A stretch of DNA of 21,179 nucleotides from a virus. Under the pieces are notes generated by a model that saw only the letters and a list, made by a program, of their open reading frames with translations, had not been told where the DNA came from and ran no database searches. This document shows positions 8,967-16,626 of this stretch, piece after piece. The stretch is taken from IMG/VR virus record IMGVR_UViG_3300046002_005790, positions 1 to 21,179 of that record. One strand, 5' to 3'. How positions within the stretch are numbered: the stretch's first letter is position 1; the number at the start of each line of letters is the position of its first letter. The translations under genes and the position numbers were made by a program.

Positions 8967-8974
8967 GATAAGTA
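8967..8974 (+). promoter_or_regulatory. T4-late-like promoter box after the terminator
   Basis: GATAAGTA begins a few bases after the terminator T-run and is followed by exactly five bases (GATGT) and ATG at 8980. This is the same box and spacing as before terminase, and it offers a fresh promoter right after the terminator. Confidence 0.5.
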
Positions 8975-8979
8975 GATGT

Positions 8980-9999
8980 ATGTTAGATTTAGAAAGTTTT
9001 TATAATTGCGTAGTTTGCAAAACTCCACCATCAGACAGATATCAGCCTATACAACTTGTACAAGATGTAGTTATTGTTAATTTTGACTGTTTGTACGAAA
9101 GAGAAGGTTCTATTAGAGCCTCTGACCAATTGATTTATCTGTGCCATAAATTTGGTGAAAATAAAAGATTTTTATTTCTGACAGAAGATGGTGCTCTGTT
9201 ACAGCAGTCTGGTGCTATTGAAATTATAAAAAACATAATTGATTGTTTCAAACTTAACAAAAATACTTGTGCAGTGATCTGCAGAGAGGATTTTGAATTA
9301 GAAAATGCCACAGTAATTAATTATGAATCAATTCCATATTGGTGCAGGGTTCTGTACACACATATCAAAAACATAGACATACATCAAGGTCCTTTTACTA
9401 AAAAATTTGCATGTTGGTTCAATCGTGGTTCTTTTTTCAGATTAGAACTAGCTAGGCATTTATTTGAAAACTATAATGAAGATTCTTACGTTAGTTATCA
9501 AGAGCAGGGTGTGGTGTTAGATAGAACAATCAAATCAAATTTTGATGACAACATAATCTGGGCTAATAAACACACACCGATCGTCTATGATCAACTTTTT
9601 CCTAATCGTGTGTTTGATTTTGATCTGATAGTAGGAGAAAAACGCAAACCTTATAAAGAATATTTTATAGAAATAGTTGCTGAAACTGATATATTAACAA
9701 CTAATTGGATCACAGAGAAAACAGTTAAAAATTTATATATAGGGAAACCATTTATTTTAATGGGGGGACAAGGTAGTTTAGACAAACTTCAAAAATTTGG
9801 TTTTAAATCTTTTAGTCCTTGGATAAATGAAACGTATGATAGAGAACCAAATATCTATTTACGATTAGAAGCAATTAAACAAGAAATAGATAGATTAGGT
9901 AGGATGAATCTAACAGACTTATCAAAAATGTATTTAGAAATGATGCCAATATTTCAACACAACCGGACAGAATATGCAAAGTATATTAATAGCAGGTGA
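8980..9999 (+). CDS. putative glycosyltransferase-like protein
   Basis: This 339-residue protein starts at ATG 8980. An upstream GTG at 8950 is in frame but lies inside the terminator hairpin, so it is rejected. The C-terminal third has NWITEKTVKNLYIGKPFIL followed by a GGQGSLDKLQKFGFKSF segment, a pattern seen in fucosyltransferase/exostosin-like C-terminal domains where an EKT/EK element contacts the sugar nucleotide. A mid-region CWFNRGSFFRLELARHLFEN also fits that type. Assignment to a specific family is uncertain. The last 26 bases overlap the next gene. Base composition is more AT-rich and the codon pattern looser than in the virion block, in keeping with an accessory gene. A role in glycan or surface modification is inferred. 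Confidence 0.72.
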   Translation: MLDLESFYNCVVCKTPPSDRYQPIQLVQDVVIVNFDCLYEREGSIRASDQLIYLCHKFGENKRFLFLTEDGALLQQSGAIEIIKNIIDCFKLNKNTCAVICREDFELENATVINYESIPYWCRVLYTHIKNIDIHQGPFTKKFACWFNRGSFFRLELARHLFENYNEDSYVSYQEQGVVLDRTIKSNFDDNIIWANKHTPIVYDQLFPNRVFDFDLIVGEKRKPYKEYFIEIVAETDILTTNWITEKTVKNLYIGKPFILMGGQGSLDKLQKFGFKSFSPWINETYDREPNIYLRLEAIKQEIDRLGRMNLTDLSKMYLEMMPIFQHNRTEYAKYINSR

Positions 10000-10765
10000 T
10001 AGCTGGGGAGTTGGAGTATTTTCTGGACAAGGTGACTCTTATAGGGCAACAGGAGAAGGTATACATTCTATCCTGACAGAAATGGGACATGAAGTAATTA
10101 ATATCAGCAAAATGGGCATAGCCAATGCACTGATGTTAGATCGATTAGAAGGCAAATGGCACGATACAGGCAGTTGTTTATTTGGTGCAGACGTCAGAGA
10201 CAAAGTAAAATTTGATTTAGAATCAATTGATCATATAGTATTTCTACAAACAGATATATTCAGAGAAAGATATTACTATGCTAAAAAATATCCTGAAGAT
10301 CCTGAAACCCGTTGGAAAACTTTAGAACAGGAGTTTATAATAGCCTTAAGACAGTATACATCTTTAAATGAAATCATTGATAATTACTTCGATAAATTTT
10401 ATACCAGACTTAATTCATTTGCAGTAAAACACAATAAAAAAATACTGATGATTGGTGGGTGGAGTCAACTACATCCAAGCATATCACGATATAGTAATTT
10501 AGTGGCTGTTGTACCTAGCGCCACTAAACTATTAATACCAGAACTCAAACGAGATGTTTATATGAGTGATCCAGAATGGTATTCACTGCTGGCCAACGAT
10601 AAAGAATTTATGTCCAATGTTGGAACTGCATTCAAACAATTAACTATTGACGCTGAAGATAAATTGAAATTAATATACAAACATTGGAACGAAGTACACC
10701 CAAATTTACAAGGGTATCGTAGGCTAGTTGATGAGATTTTACCCTATTTGGTAAAAAATTATTAA
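9974..10765 (+). CDS. SGNH/GDSL-like hydrolase
   Basis: This 263-residue protein shows the SGNH layout. Block I is AGDSWGVGVF with the presumed nucleophile Ser10. A glycine-containing ISKMGIAN segment stands for block II, and ILMIGGWSQ occupies the usual block III place. The C-terminal block V is WNEVHPNLQGY with His242. The Asp usually found three residues before the His (DxxH) is Asn239 here, and the GxND Asn of block III is not obvious, so activity is uncertain. Family members remove acyl or acetyl groups from lipids and glycans. It overlaps the preceding glycosyltransferase-like gene by 26 bases, suggesting translational coupling and a shared role in carbohydrate modification. Confidence 0.75.
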   Translation: MQSILIAGDSWGVGVFSGQGDSYRATGEGIHSILTEMGHEVINISKMGIANALMLDRLEGKWHDTGSCLFGADVRDKVKFDLESIDHIVFLQTDIFRERYYYAKKYPEDPETRWKTLEQEFIIALRQYTSLNEIIDNYFDKFYTRLNSFAVKHNKKILMIGGWSQLHPSISRYSNLVAVVPSATKLLIPELKRDVYMSDPEWYSLLANDKEFMSNVGTAFKQLTIDAEDKLKLIYKHWNEVHPNLQGYRRLVDEILPYLVKNY

Positions 10766-10780
10766 AAATACCTCTTGTGG

Positions 10781-10788
10781 AATAAATA
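10781..10788 (+). promoter_or_regulatory. possible T4-late-like box upstream of gp32
   Basis: AATAAATA lies in the 102-base gap before gp32. Unlike the other boxes it is about 80 bases from the ATG, leaving room for a leader with a hairpin and an RBS. It is weaker evidence than the boxes adjacent to start codons. Confidence 0.35.
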
Positions 10789-10795
10789 ATAGTAG

Positions 10796-10821
10796 CGTAT
10801 TATGTATAGATGCATAACACG
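10796..10821 (+). promoter_or_regulatory. hairpin in the gp32 leader
   Basis: CGTATTATG (10796-10804) pairs with CATAACACG (10813-10821) with one mismatch around an 8-base loop. It has no T-run, so it is not an intrinsic terminator. If the box at 10781 is a promoter, the hairpin would sit at the extreme 5' end of the gp32 mRNA and could affect stability or autoregulation. T4 gp32 represses its own mRNA through a leader pseudoknot, but no homology to that structure is claimed. Confidence 0.4.
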
Positions 10822-10867
10822 TTTAGGCATATTAAAGACCAACTTAAATTAAAAAGGAAATAACATC

Positions 10868-11893
10868 ATGGCAACAAGTTTAGCAGAAATCCGTGCAAAG
10901 TTACAAGCATCAGAAAACCGTGGCACAGGCGGTAATTCACAAAGTGGTGGCGACAACGCTATCTACGCACACTGGAACATCCAAGAAGGCACAAACGCTC
11001 GCATTAGATTCCTTCCAGACGCAGACACAAAAAACACATTCTTTTGGGCAGAACGAGCAATGATCAACTTACCGTTTGCTGGCGTTAAAGGCCAAGCAGA
11101 TAGTAAACCAGTCACTGTACAAGTACCATGCGTTGAGATGTGGGGCGAAGCATGTCCAATCTTAGCAGAAGTTCGTACTTGGTTTAAGGACCAAAGTTTA
11201 GAAGAAATGGGTCGTAAATATTGGAAGAAAAGATCATACTTGTTCCAAGGTTTTGTGCGTGAGAATCCTATCACAGACGATAAGACACCAGAAAATCCAA
11301 TTCGTAGGTTTATCATTAGTCCACAGATTTTTAACTTGATCAAATCAGCATTACTTGATCCAGAGTTAGAAAACTTGCCAACAGACTACCAAGGTGGTTT
11401 AGACTTTACAGTCACTAAAACATCAAAAGGTGGTTATGCTGACTACTCAACGTCAAAATGGTCACGCAAAGAATCTGCACTTACAGCAGAAGAAGCTGCG
11501 GCGATTGAAACTCATGGCTTATACAACTTGAAAGATTTCTTACCTAAGAAACCCAGCGAAGTTGAACTTAAAGTCATGAAAGAAATGTTTGAAGCAAGTG
11601 TAGATGGTCAGGCATATGACGCAGAACGTTGGGGTAATTACTACAAACCAAGAGGCGTGACAATCGTCTCAGCTGAATCAGCTATACCCGTAGCACAAAC
11701 AGCCGCACCAGCAGTGGCAGATGAAGAATTTGAAACTGCGCCAGCTGTAGTTGCTCCAGTGGTCGCAGAGGCTGCACCAGCGGCTCCTACAGCACCAGTT
11801 GCGACACCTCCAGCAGGTGGAACTCCAACACGTGCTGAAGACATCCTAGCGATGATCCGTAATCGTCAGACGATTGATAAGAATTATCCGTAA
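10868..11893 (+). CDS. 32: single-stranded DNA-binding protein (T4 gp32 type)
   Basis: This 341-residue protein coats single-stranded DNA during replication and recombination and works with UvsX and UvsY, encoded downstream. The N-terminal SLAEIRAKLQA helix corresponds to the cooperativity arm. It is followed by NARIRFLPD, the gp32-type start of the OB core, and by FFWAERAMINLPF and RKYWKKRSYLFQGFV strands. T4 gp32 binds zinc with His-Cys-Cys-Cys; here only C88 and C96 remain and the CPxC second cysteine is Leu99, so the zinc site is probably lost. The core is followed by an Ala/Pro/Val-rich linker (about 275-320) and a short TRAEDILAMIRNRQ tail that is not acidic like that of T4. The final residues appear to have been changed by a 31-bp duplication. 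AAGGA lies upstream of the ATG. Confidence 0.9.
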   Translation: MATSLAEIRAKLQASENRGTGGNSQSGGDNAIYAHWNIQEGTNARIRFLPDADTKNTFFWAERAMINLPFAGVKGQADSKPVTVQVPCVEMWGEACPILAEVRTWFKDQSLEEMGRKYWKKRSYLFQGFVRENPITDDKTPENPIRRFIISPQIFNLIKSALLDPELENLPTDYQGGLDFTVTKTSKGGYADYSTSKWSRKESALTAEEAAAIETHGLYNLKDFLPKKPSEVELKVMKEMFEASVDGQAYDAERWGNYYKPRGVTIVSAESAIPVAQTAAPAVADEEFETAPAVVAPVVAEAAPAAPTAPVATPPAGGTPTRAEDILAMIRNRQTIDKNYP

Positions 11894-11899
11894 TCGTCA
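11855..11899 (+). repeat. 14-bp direct repeat across the gp32 stop codon
   Basis: ATCCGTAATCGTCA occurs at 11855-11868 and again at 11886-11899, a 31-base period. The second copy contains the present gp32 stop codon (TAA, 11891-11893) and is in another frame. Confidence 0.95.
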
Positions 11900-11922
11900 A
11901 AAAGTAAGTAAATAAGAAAAGG

Positions 11923-11955
11923 TAACGGGCAAGTCTGAGGCTTGCCCTGTTATTT
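11923..11955 (+). terminator. hairpin between gp32 and uvsX, weak terminator or processing site
   Basis: TAACGGGCAAG (11923-11933) pairs with CTTGCCCTGTTA (11941-11952), with one bulged base and a 7-base TCTGAGG loop. Only a short T tract follows, so termination may be partial. It would separate abundant gp32 mRNA from the less needed uvsX message. Confidence 0.65.
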
Positions 11956-11971
11956 CAATGAGGATAAAAAT

Positions 11972-13051
11972 ATGGCAAAACCATTTGATATAAGTAAATT
12001 TAGAAAGTCAATTACCAAAAGCATTGAAGGCTTAGGTATTGGCTTTAACGATCCGACAGATTGGATCAGCACCGGCAACTACACATTAAACTACTTACTA
12101 TCTGGTAACTTTGAAAGAGGTATTCCGATGGGTAAAGTAACTGTATTTGCAGGCGAATCAGGCGCAGGTAAATCATTTATCTGTTCAGGTAACATTGTAC
12201 GCCACGCACAAGAGCAAGGCATTTATGTAATCTTAATCGATACAGAAAACGCACTTGATGAAGCATGGTTACACGCACTTGGTGTAGATACAGGCGAAGA
12301 TAAACTACTTAAACTTAACATGGCTATGATTGATGATGTGGCTAAGGTTATCAGTGACTTTGTTAAAGAGTATCGCACACTACCAGAAGAAGACCGCCCT
12401 AAAGTATTGTTTGTTCTAGACTCACTAGGTATGATGTTAACTCCAACAGATGTTAACCAGTTTGAAGCGGGTGAAATGAAAGGTGACATGGGTCGTAAAC
12501 CTAAAGCACTTACAGCACTTGTTCGTAACTGTGTAAACATGTTTGGTACATTGAATCTTGGATTAGTTTGTACTAATCATACATACGCTTCACAAGATAT
12601 GTTTGATCCAGATGATAAGATTAGCGGTGGGCAGGGCTTTATCTACGCAAGTTCAATTGTTGTAGCTATGCGCAAACTTAAACTTAAAACAGACGCTGAC
12701 GGTAATAAAACCACAACAGTTAACGGTATCCGTGCTGCTTGTAAGATCATGAAGACCAGATATGCCAAACCGTTTGAAAGTGTACAAGTTGAGATTCCGT
12801 ATGAAACTGGTATGAGTCCATATAGCGGCCTGACAGACATGTTAGAAGCTAAAAACTTGCTTAAGAAAGAAGGCAACAGTTTAGTTTATACCTTTGCTGA
12901 TAAAACAACTATTAAACAATTCCGCAAAGCCTGGGAACGTAATGAAGATGGTTGTTTAGATAAGGTTATGAAAGAATTATCATCTAATGTAACCCTACTA
13001 AGTACTGAATCAAAAGTAGTTGAAGAAACAGAAGAGGAGATAGCAGAATGA
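11972..13051 (+). CDS. uvsX: UvsX RecA-like recombinase
   Basis: This 359-residue ATP-dependent strand-exchange protein drives recombination-dependent replication. Walker A is GESGAGKS (61-68) and Walker B is VLFVLDS with Asp150. NHTYAS with a downstream KISGGQGFIYASS matches the RecA/UvsX loop region. The ATG at 11972 is preferred because AGGA lies eight bases upstream; an in-frame TTG at 11942 would begin inside the upstream hairpin. The acidic C-terminus (VEETEEEIAE) is typical. The stop overlaps the next ATG by four bases (ATGA). With gp32 upstream and uvsY downstream it forms a complete presynaptic gene set. Confidence 0.96.
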   Translation: MAKPFDISKFRKSITKSIEGLGIGFNDPTDWISTGNYTLNYLLSGNFERGIPMGKVTVFAGESGAGKSFICSGNIVRHAQEQGIYVILIDTENALDEAWLHALGVDTGEDKLLKLNMAMIDDVAKVISDFVKEYRTLPEEDRPKVLFVLDSLGMMLTPTDVNQFEAGEMKGDMGRKPKALTALVRNCVNMFGTLNLGLVCTNHTYASQDMFDPDDKISGGQGFIYASSIVVAMRKLKLKTDADGNKTTTVNGIRAACKIMKTRYAKPFESVQVEIPYETGMSPYSGLTDMLEAKNLLKKEGNSLVYTFADKTTIKQFRKAWERNEDGCLDKVMKELSSNVTLLSTESKVVEETEEEIAE

Positions 13052-13293
13052 GTATTGAGTTAGATGCATTAGGCGAAGTTTGGTTGACTTGTAAGGAGTA
13101 TATCGCGCCTAAAGACCGCCAGGCGGCAGCTGATCATGTGTTGGCTATAGTAGCAGATCATAACATCGTCGAGCGCGAATTAAAAGCGTTCGGTGGCACC
13201 GACAGCTATCTCAAACGTGCATTGAAAGAATACCTAGGTGAAGATGAAGAAGAATCTGCGTATGATGACGATGATGGAGATGATGACTACTAA
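13048..13293 (+). CDS. small acidic protein coupled to uvsX
   Basis: This 81-residue protein overlaps the uvsX stop (ATGA) and has a strong GAGGAG ribosome binding site. It has a helical N-terminal region (EVWLTCKEYIAPKDRQAAAD, then SYLKRALKEYLG) and a very acidic end made almost wholly of Asp and Glu. Gene placement suggests a replication or recombination accessory role. I do not recognise a T4 counterpart; it does not look like gp33 or gp59. Confidence 0.88.
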   Translation: MSIELDALGEVWLTCKEYIAPKDRQAAADHVLAIVADHNIVERELKAFGGTDSYLKRALKEYLGEDEEESAYDDDDGDDDY

Positions 13294-14540
13294 TGTCTGG
13301 AAAAAAGTATTTTCCAATAAAAACAGCTACCGCTTGTCAACTTAAATGGGCCTGGAGCACTATATATTTAAATAGTGGCATCACTGGCAGTTGTCATAGA
13401 ACTGCGTATTCAGAGATCACCCCTGAAAATTTTAGCAATTTTCATAATACACCTTTGAAACTTAGTAATCGGCAACAAATGTTGCAGGGAAATTGGCCTA
13501 AGGAAAGCTGTGGGTACTGTCGAAAAATTGAAGAAATAGGAGGAGTAAGTGACAGAATCAGACATCTATCTATACCAAATTTATCCCCAACTGAACTTGA
13601 AATAAATTCTGAAGCAACTATAGTATCTCCAACGATACTTGAAGTGTATTTTAATAATGCCTGTAATTTAGGGTGTTTATATTGTCCCTCAGATGGATCA
13701 TTGAGTTCTACTATTGAGTCCGAAAATAAAAAATTTGGCGAATTTTCACAGAAAGGAGTAATATTAACCAATGGTACTAATCATTTTAAAGATCTAATGC
13801 CATATTTTTGGCAATGGATGGAAACAGGATTCTCTACGTTAAAACGCTTGCATATATTAGGTGGAGAACCTTTATATCAGAAAGAATTTGATAAGTTATT
13901 AGATATGATAGAAAAGAATCCCAATCCAGAATGCGAGCTTAATATAGTGACTAATCTAATGGTTCCAAAAAAAACTTTAGAGAACTTTATTTTAAAATTT
14001 AAACAGTTATTAACCAATAGAAAGTTAAAAAGAATAGATATAACCTGTAGCATTGACTGTTGGGGAGCCGAACAGGAATACGCCAGATGGGGGATAAAAC
14101 TTGATCAATGGGAAGAAAACTTTAACTTACTTTTAGAAACCAAATGGATCCATTTAAATATAAATCAGACTATATCAGTATTGACTATAAAAACTATGCC
14201 AGAATTGTTATTAAAATTATCCAGCTGGCGTAAAAACAGACACGTTGGACATTGGTTTAGCGGAGTTACTCCTGGTCCGTCATATATGAAAGGTGAAATA
14301 TTTGGTAAAGAGTTTGCGCAAGATGCAAAAAAAATATTTTCCTTGCTTCCTAGAGATTCTGAAGAAAATATATTAGCATATGAATATATGGAAGGTATTT
14401 TAAATCAGATATTACAGTCAGAGCAAAATAATGAAGAAATTGCAAATCTAATTATATTTTTAAATGAAAAAGATCGTAGAAGAGGAACCAATTGGAGAAC
14501 TGTATTTCCATGGTTAGGAAGGTATGAACATGTGGTATAG
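13293..14540 (+). CDS. radical SAM (twitch-type) protein
   Basis: This 415-residue protein has the radical SAM cluster motif CNLGCLYC with Cys124, Cys128 and Cys131, which binds a 4Fe-4S cluster and SAM, and the SAM-contacting GGEP at 190-193. An N-terminal region with TGSCHRTAYSEI and CGYCRKIEE carries more cysteines that could bind an auxiliary cluster. Similar proteins in phage genomes are annotated as twitch-domain radical SAM proteins; no substrate is known to me. The ATG overlaps the previous TAA by one base, and GGAG lies about 12 bases upstream. The gene is more AT-rich than its uvsX and uvsY neighbours, which suggests it was inserted into the recombination operon. Confidence 0.88.
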   Translation: MSGKKYFPIKTATACQLKWAWSTIYLNSGITGSCHRTAYSEITPENFSNFHNTPLKLSNRQQMLQGNWPKESCGYCRKIEEIGGVSDRIRHLSIPNLSPTELEINSEATIVSPTILEVYFNNACNLGCLYCPSDGSLSSTIESENKKFGEFSQKGVILTNGTNHFKDLMPYFWQWMETGFSTLKRLHILGGEPLYQKEFDKLLDMIEKNPNPECELNIVTNLMVPKKTLENFILKFKQLLTNRKLKRIDITCSIDCWGAEQEYARWGIKLDQWEENFNLLLETKWIHLNINQTISVLTIKTMPELLLKLSSWRKNRHVGHWFSGVTPGPSYMKGEIFGKEFAQDAKKIFSLLPRDSEENILAYEYMEGILNQILQSEQNNEEIANLIIFLNEKDRRRGTNWRTVFPWLGRYEHVV

Positions 14541-14985
14541 TCGCGTAGTAGCAAGTTTAGGTAGTATTCCTGATTTTATTCAACATTATGAAAAGGAACT
14601 AGAAGACGCACGAAAGGAAGTTGGAGTCTATGGTAACATAGAAAAGAATCTTGCTGGCCTGCCCGGAATTACAGAACGACGTTTTAATCAGCTACAAGAG
14701 ATTGAAGCAGTTCTTAATTACCTCAACATTCAGTTAAGAAAAATACGCAAGAAACACTTCCAAAAGTATCTAGAAGGATACGCTCGTGCTTTAACTAGTC
14801 GCGACGCTGAAAAGTATGTAGACGGTGAAGATGAAGTCATTGACTTTGAAACTATCATTAACGAAGTGGCACTCTTACGCAACAAGTGGTTAGGCATAAT
14901 GAAAGGACTTGAAAGCAAGAACTTCATGCTAGGACACGTTACACGCTTAAGAACAGCAGGTATGGAGGATGCATCAATTGGCTAG
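14530..14985 (+). CDS. uvsY: UvsY-like recombination mediator
   Basis: This 151-residue protein loads UvsX onto gp32-covered single-stranded DNA. The C-terminal half has GEDEVIDFETIINEVAL followed by WLGIMKGLESKNFMLGHVTR, which aligns in order with the WGILLDF, IKSRGFAIKHI and MR elements of T4 UvsY. The body is basic and helical. The start at 14530 is chosen because AGGAAGG (14516-14522) ends seven bases before it; the ATG at 14524 would be only one base from that site. It overlaps the end of the radical SAM gene and, at its own end, the methyltransferase gene. Confidence 0.85.
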   Translation: MWYSRVVASLGSIPDFIQHYEKELEDARKEVGVYGNIEKNLAGLPGITERRFNQLQEIEAVLNYLNIQLRKIRKKHFQKYLEGYARALTSRDAEKYVDGEDEVIDFETIINEVALLRNKWLGIMKGLESKNFMLGHVTRLRTAGMEDASIG

Positions 14986-15886
14986 ACATAGTTTAAGTAT
15001 ATTAGAAACTATACGACAATATGATACGTTCTTAGAAAGCCTGCGACATGTAGCGGATCTAGGTTGCGGTACAGGTGAAGACGTCCATTGGTGGGCTACC
15101 TTAGAAAATTATAATGACCCACCAGAACCTTATAATTTTAATTGTTTTGCTGTTGACAATAATGCTGATCGTCTGAGACAAGTCCCAGATCTAAAAAATA
15201 TTCATAAAGTACATGACATTTATGATAGACAATTCTTATTTCCTGTTAGTATAGACCTCATATGGGCTCACGATAGTTTACAATATAGTATAAATCCATT
15301 AGAAACTCTTCGCATGTGGAATAGCTATATGACTGTTAATGGCATGTTGTTGCTTAGTGTACCTCAACATACTGGTATTGAATATAATAAACATTATAGC
15401 AGAGGCTATAGCGGATGTTATTTTCATTACAATCCAATTAATTTAATTTATATGCTAGCCGTCAATGGGTTTGACTGTCGCGATGCATATTTACTAAAGA
15501 AATTCCAAGATCCGTGGATCAACATGGCAGTATATAAAACAGACATAGCACCAATGGATCCATTAACAACTACATGGTTTGATCTGGCAGATAAAAATCT
15601 ATTACATCCTACAATAGTAGATAGTGTAAATGCTAATGGATTTCTTAAACAAGAAGAAATCTGCATGCCGTGGTTAGACAAAGAATTGTATTTTATTGAT
15701 TATCAGAGTCAACGTATGGAATTTCCCCCAGCTACAGAAACGACAGGAACATTGAATGAAACTACACGTTCTAATAAAACAACAGTTGCGCAAGCCGCAC
15801 CTAAATCAAAAGAAACTCCGGTACTTAAACCATTAACGATTAAGAGCACTCCACCTACCAGAAAGAGTTATAAACATGGTAAATAG
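14978..15886 (+). CDS. SAM-dependent methyltransferase (class I)
   Basis: This protein of about 302 residues has a Rossmann methyltransferase fold. Motif I is ADLGCGTGED (about residues 27-36), followed by an acidic strand end (FAVDNN), motif IV-like DLIWAHDSLQY and a LLLSVPQ strand. A C-terminal Ser/Thr/Pro-rich basic tail (about 255-302) is probably disordered. The start is uncertain: GGAGG ends directly before ATG 14969 but nine bases before an in-frame TTG at 14978, so TTG is more plausible for translation. The substrate is unknown. It follows uvsY with overlap and itself overlaps the nucleotidyltransferase gene. Its by-product SAH could be consumed by the hydrolase encoded at the end of the window. 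Confidence 0.87.
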   Translation: MARHSLSILETIRQYDTFLESLRHVADLGCGTGEDVHWWATLENYNDPPEPYNFNCFAVDNNADRLRQVPDLKNIHKVHDIYDRQFLFPVSIDLIWAHDSLQYSINPLETLRMWNSYMTVNGMLLLSVPQHTGIEYNKHYSRGYSGCYFHYNPINLIYMLAVNGFDCRDAYLLKKFQDPWINMAVYKTDIAPMDPLTTTWFDLADKNLLHPTIVDSVNANGFLKQEEICMPWLDKELYFIDYQSQRMEFPPATETTGTLNETTRSNKTTVAQAAPKSKETPVLKPLTIKSTPPTRKSYKHGK

Positions 15887-16616
15887 AGTGGTCCTATGCA
15901 CGGGCGGATTTGACCCTTTACACTCAGGACACATAGAATACTTCCGTGCGGCCAAACGTCTGGGTGACGTCCTAGTAGTTGGAGTTAATAGCGATAGTTG
16001 GCTCAGACGCAAGAAAGGTCGCGAGTTCATGCCCAGCTATGAGCGTGTTCAGATCATTGAAAATCTCCGTATGGTAGATCATTGTATATTGTTTAATGAC
16101 ACAGAAGATCATGCTATAGAAGCCATACGTAACGTCAAGATCATGTATCCTAATAGCGAAATCATATTTGCCAACGGTGGTGATCGCACAGCAGAAAATA
16201 TACCGGAGATGTCAGAATCTAATGTCAAATTTGTGTTTGGGGTTGGCGGCATAGACAAAAAGAATTCAAGTAGTTGGATCTTAGAAGAATGGAAAGCACC
16301 CAAGACAGATCGTCCTTGGGGTTACTACCGTATATTACACGAAGTGCTGGGTACTAAGGTTAAAGAGCTTACTATTAATCCAGGACAAACCCTGACCATG
16401 CAACGGCATTTTGACCGCAGCGAACATTGGCATGTCGCTGAAGGACATTGCCAGGTTGAACTTGAGGATGAATCTGTCCCCCTACATCAACACGAGCACT
16501 ATCACATACTACCAGAAACATGGCACAGACTACACAATCCCTTTGCAAAACCCTGTAAAATAGTAGAAATCCAGTATGGTATTGACTGCACTGAACAAGA
16601 TATAGAACGCAGATAA
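15876..16616 (+). CDS. fusion of HxGH nucleotidyltransferase and phosphomannose-isomerase-type cupin
   Basis: This 246-residue protein has two domains. Residues 1-140 are a cytidylyl/adenylyltransferase-type domain: CTGGFDPLHSGHIEYF carries the HxGH signature at 16-19, VVGVNSD is the second strand, and SSSWILEEW sits at the place of the C-terminal nucleotide-binding motif. Residues 146-246 match the cupin of type II mannose-6-phosphate isomerases: RPWGYYRIL, then ITV-like LTINPGQTLTMQRHFDRSEH (metal-site region, His178, Glu183, His184) and a final VEIQYG strand with EQDIERR. One usual metal-site His is Asp180. Bacterial ManC joins the same cupin to a different nucleotidyltransferase fold. A role in sugar-nucleotide synthesis for glycan or LPS decoration is inferred. 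The ATG lies inside the preceding gene. Confidence 0.88.
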   Translation: MVNRVVLCTGGFDPLHSGHIEYFRAAKRLGDVLVVGVNSDSWLRRKKGREFMPSYERVQIIENLRMVDHCILFNDTEDHAIEAIRNVKIMYPNSEIIFANGGDRTAENIPEMSESNVKFVFGVGGIDKKNSSSWILEEWKAPKTDRPWGYYRILHEVLGTKVKELTINPGQTLTMQRHFDRSEHWHVAEGHCQVELEDESVPLHQHEHYHILPETWHRLHNPFAKPCKIVEIQYGIDCTEQDIERR

Positions 16617-16619
16617 ATA
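16612..16619 (+). promoter_or_regulatory. T4-late-like promoter box before the putative nuclease
   Basis: GATAAATA overlaps the stop codon region of the preceding gene and is followed by CTATATC and ATG at 16627 (seven bases). GATAAATACTATA is close to the T4 late pattern. No Shine-Dalgarno sequence is present. Confidence 0.58.
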
Positions 16620-16626
16620 CTATATC

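Noticed and set aside
8950-8979. Upstream GTG start for the glycosyltransferase-like gene
   Set aside because: The codon lies in the right arm of the terminator hairpin and would encode Pro-Phe-Phe from the T-run; ATG 8980 follows a promoter-like box at the recurring distance.
11942-11971. TTG start extending UvsX by ten residues
   Set aside because: It begins within the intergenic hairpin, whereas ATG 11972 has a proper AGGA upstream.
13048-13293. Reading the small acidic protein as T4 gp33 (late co-activator) or gp59 (helicase loader)
   Set aside because: Length, composition and motifs do not match either; only location near uvsX would support it.
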